NCBI RefSeq assembly: GCF_036324505.1
Contig: NC_086364.1
Span: forward strand, 21,805,648-21,869,647
Origin: Eleginops maclovinus
Lineage: Eukaryota > Chordata > Actinopteri > Perciformes > Eleginopidae
Direction: 5' to 3'
Length of the DNA stretch: 64,000 bases
Every line of letters starts with the position of its first letter. Positions within the stretch are counted from its first letter, which is position 1. This document shows, one piece after another, positions 60,714-64,000 of this stretch. The translations under genes and the position numbers were made by a program. The notes beneath the pieces were generated by a model, which saw only the letters and a list, made by a program, of their open reading frames with translations, was not told the DNA's origin and searched no databases.

Positions 60714-63700
60714 ATGGCTTTGAGAAGTGCTCTGTGCCGTCTTTTGGTCTCCCCTCACAGATGTGCCGTCCTATCAGCTTCCAGATCACAGGGAACTGCA
60801 GCACAGGCCAACTGGGGTAATGACACCATGCTACAGAGATCACCTTATTCTATAGGAATGGTTCTCAGGGAAACAGTGTGTAACAGTTCTTGCATCATAT
60901 TAATCCTTTCCTGGTTTTACATTTCCACAGAAGCAGAGAAGACTGAGAAGAAGCCTAAAGCACGTAGGTGTTAATAAGTCCTTATTTTGGAAATGTACTT
61001 TAGATAGATTAGATAGACATATTTAGTTTTAGGATTTTTTTATTCTTCCTTGTCTTAATGTCTGACAGCAAAGGTCCAGTTTAACTGGCGCGATGCTCTG
61101 GACCTGGAGGGCCAGCTGACGGAGGAGGAGATCATGATCAGAGACTCCTTCAGAACCTACTGCCAGGAGAAACTCATGCCTCGCATCCTGATGGCAAACA
61201 GAAACGAAGGTGAGAGACTCATAACATATTCGCCTCTAGTCAAAACATGTCTAGGGTCCAATAAACAAAAACAAAGGCACAGCTGATCCTTTCTGATGAG
61301 TGTCACCTAGCAGTGAGCTAAGGCCTATTTATATGATTCCCAACTTTTAAAAGGACATGTTAATAACAAAAAAGGTCTAATTTCAAACGTATGTGAATAT
61401 ATTGTTTACATATCACAGTAAAGATAGGAATGAGCTCAAAATAAAAGAGCGTATGTTGTTCCACCTCATCTCATATAACTGCTGGTTGTGTCTTTTATCT
61501 GTTCCAGTGTTCCACAGAGACATCGTGTCAGAGATGGGAGAGATGGGTGTGCTCGGCCCAACCATTAAAGGTGAGTGTATTTGATTTAACCAATTTCACT
61601 GTAAATGGTCCATGTGTGTTAATTGTAGAATTGTATTGTGAACTGTAAAGTTTCAGCATGCTTTTAAAAAATGTTTCCACTGCCTTTATTCATTTTCAGC
61701 ATTAAGAGACAAAAGATTACAAAACAGAATGCAAAAAATGCTGGCAAGGCTAAAATGAATCCCTCAATACAAAAGAAAAACACTGACCTGACTTTACTTA
61801 AATAAATAAATACAAAGAAATCACACAGAAGAGAAAACACCTAAATTAACTCAATGAGAAACAAACGTACTATTTGTTCACCTTGCTTATAATGTAAAAC
61901 GGGCACATGTCTCTCTCAAAAATCGCTGATTTTTCGCAAATGGACTTTGGTCCTGTGCACACTGGACCTGACTGGTTTCTTTGTTTGTTTTTGAGAAATC
62001 TCTAACTAAACTATGACTACTCCAAACTTTATTCATACAGCACTTTTTACACTTTTAAGGTAACACAAAGAGCTTCACAAACCAAAAACAACAACAACCA
62101 AAAAAACCTTCATGCCAACAGAAGGCAATAAATAAAGGACTGAAAAAACACTTTGATAATAACCTACATTAATAATGGGGTGTTGCGTCTGCTGTTTTTT
62201 TTACCAATTCTTCTTCCTGTTTTTGATTTGAAGGTTTCGGTTGTGCCGGTACGAGCTACGTGGCGTACGGTTTGATCGCCAGAGAGGTGGAGAGAGTGGA
62301 CAGCGGTTATCGCTCCGTCATGAGCGTGCAGTCGTCCCTCGTCATGCATCCCATCAACGCCTACGGCACAGAGGAGCAGAAACAGAAGTACCTCCCCAGG
62401 CTGGGTAAGGGTGATGGACGGATATTAAAATAGCTTAAGTGGGGATTTTGAATGCATCAGCCATTAAGAAATCATAATGGTCTCCGGTTTTACTCGCAGG
62501 GAGGGGGGAGATCCTGGGTTGTTTTGGTCTGACGGAGCCAAACCACGGCAGTGACCCGAGCGGCATGGAGACCAGAGCCAAGTACAACCCGTCCAGCAGC
62601 ACCTACACCCTGACCGGCTCCAAGACCTGGTGAGTGGTGTTTATTCAGATTTAGGGATTATACATTTAGCAGCACCTTTGGTGGTTTTTCAGTTTTAGAG
62701 ACAAAAGATTTGACTTGGCAGAGGGCTTTGTATTACATAGACTGACCACATGGGGGAGCTCTTCACCGTTAAAGTCCTGGATTACAGGGTTTACCATGGT
62801 CACATTTTCCATGAATCATTTGGTTTTTGTATCATTTATTTATTTTGGCAGATTTCAAGTCAAAATGTGTCCTACAGCAACCTCACCTTCCCTCTGCCTC
62901 CCCCCCTCAGGATCACCAACTCCCCGGTGGCAGACATCGCTGTGGTCTGGGCCAAGTGTGACGACGGGAAGGTGCGCGGCTTCATCCTGGAGCGCGGCAT
63001 GAAGGGCCTCTCCACGCCCAAGATCGAGGGGAAGTTCTCCCTGAGAGCCTCGGCCACCGGCATGATCGTCATGGACGAGGTGGAGGTTCCTGAGGAGAAC
63101 CTGCTGCCCCACGTCTCCGGACTCGCGGTGAGTGCGGGGAATCACGACCACACGTCACCACCGCTAAGCTAAAGGCAGCTAAAGTTGGGCCTTATTTCAG
63201 GGAACAGGAAGTGCTAAACCACTAACTTATATCCAGGTTTAGGATTCATTCCAGCACCACCACAGTACAGTTTTGAACAGGTCTTGAGCTTCATATTTCT
63301 CTGTGTTTTACAATCTAACTTCTCACTCTTTGTGTTGCCTTCAGGGTCCTTTCGGCTGCTTGAACAACGCTCGCTACGGGATCGCATGGGGGGCTCTGGG
63401 TGCTGCAGAGTTCTGCTTCCATGCTGCTCGACAGTACACACTCGACAGGTCAGACTTCTTAGTATTTGGTCATACATGAGTGTGTGTGTGTTTAGGGTTA
63501 TTTTTTGGAACTACATGAAATATGGTTTTGTTCAATTCTTTCTTTCGTTGTCTTTCCCAGAATCCAGTTTGGCGTGCCGCTGGCGAGGAATCAGCTGATG
63601 CAGAAGAAGATGGCCGACATGCTGACGGAGATCACCATCGGCCTGCAGGCCTGTCTGCAGCTGGGCCGACTGATCGACGCTAAAAAGTAAGAGGAATACA

Positions 63701-63958
63701 AATTAGGGAACAACTCGTTATTTTGCAGCTGTAACATAAAATATATCTGAGGCTGAGGAGATTCTAACGCAGCAGATATTTGGTGTTTCCTCCACAGAGC
63801 GGCCCCGGACATGATCTCCATGCTGAAGAGGAACAGCTGCGGGAAATCTCTGGACATCGCCCGCCAGGCCCGAGACATGCTGGGAGGAAACGGCATCGCA
63901 GACGAGTATCACATCATCCGCCACGTCATGAACCTGGAGGCTGTCAACACCTACGAAG
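60714..63958 (+). CDS. gcdh: Glutaryl-CoA dehydrogenase, mitochondrial; last exon beyond the window
   Basis: Coding exons: 60714-60816, 60931-60963, 61069-61209, 61508-61570, 62234-62404, 62500-62629, 62911-63127, 63345-63448, 63561-63686, 63798-63958; 416 codons plus one base, all phases consistent. The human precursor is 438 aa, so only about 22 residues are missing. The enzyme is an FAD-dependent acyl-CoA dehydrogenase of the mitochondrial matrix that converts glutaryl-CoA to crotonyl-CoA and CO2 in lysine, hydroxylysine and tryptophan breakdown. An Arg-rich targeting peptide opens [16 protein letters not shown]. Family motifs include [116 protein letters not shown] and [18 protein letters not shown]. 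The catalytic base is Glu416 in NTYEG, matching the human glutamate (Glu414 of the precursor). The start ATG has the context CACCATGG. Confidence 0.97.
63145..63265 (-). mobile_element. Remnant of the 72-bp element family in a gcdh intron
   Basis: CACGTCACCACCGCTAAGCT begins a partial single unit only 18 bp after the exon end at 63127. It is followed by ACTTATATCCAGGTTTAGGATTCATTCCAGCACCACC, in part the inverted left end of the family. Most of the element is missing. Confidence 0.65.
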
Positions 63959-64000
63959 GTGAGGAGGAGGAGGAGGAGTTATGTCTTTAGTCATTCTTTG

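Noticed and set aside
62855..63151. Minus-strand frames over gcdh exons
   Set aside because: They are shadows of GC-rich gcdh coding sequence on the opposite strand.

Overview
The window is vertebrate nuclear DNA, most likely from a teleost fish. Coding sequence is split into many short GT-AG exons, CA/GT microsatellites are long, and non-autonomous DNA transposons and tRNA-derived SINEs are abundant. Three recognisable protein genes have human orthologues that all lie on 19p13 (RGL3, SLC44A2, GCDH). I rebuilt them exon by exon by reading splice sites and checking codon phase at every junction.

Layout. 1-10.6 kb: no gene; a 1.6 kb array of 32-bp units, two arrays of 72-bp units, SINE and LINE debris. 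10.66-24.74 kb, minus strand: a complete Ral guanine-nucleotide exchange factor gene (rgl3-like, 16 coding exons, 703 codons). The intron between its exons 13 and 14 carries a deleted THAP-domain PIF/Harbinger (ISL2EU-like) transposon. 25-33.9 kb: intergenic, with a second 32-bp array interrupted by a SINE, a third 72-bp array and an A-rich diverged repeat block. 33.9-58.0 kb, minus strand: slc44a2 (choline transporter-like protein 2), with two alternative first exons and two alternative last exons; the main combinations give 704, 706 and 730 aa. 59.9-64 kb, plus strand: gcdh (glutaryl-CoA dehydrogenase), complete except for the last exon, transcribed divergently from slc44a2.

The three genes do not form a pathway: one is a Ras/Ral signalling factor, one a membrane transporter, one a mitochondrial lysine/tryptophan catabolic enzyme. 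Their proximity reflects ancestral vertebrate linkage.

The most unusual structure is in the repeats. Two unrelated non-autonomous element families each carry an internally expanded minisatellite. A 72-bp unit occurs about 50 times in six arrays, and each unit contains an M-box/E-box-like GTCATGTGAC. A 32-bp unit built from hAT-like subterminal sequence occurs in three arrays. Both families sit in or next to all three genes. Other points of interest are a conflicting splice acceptor in rgl3 exon 5, a hAT-like insertion about 80 bp after the stop codon of one slc44a2 last exon, and a Harbinger deletion that fused two convergent transposon genes.
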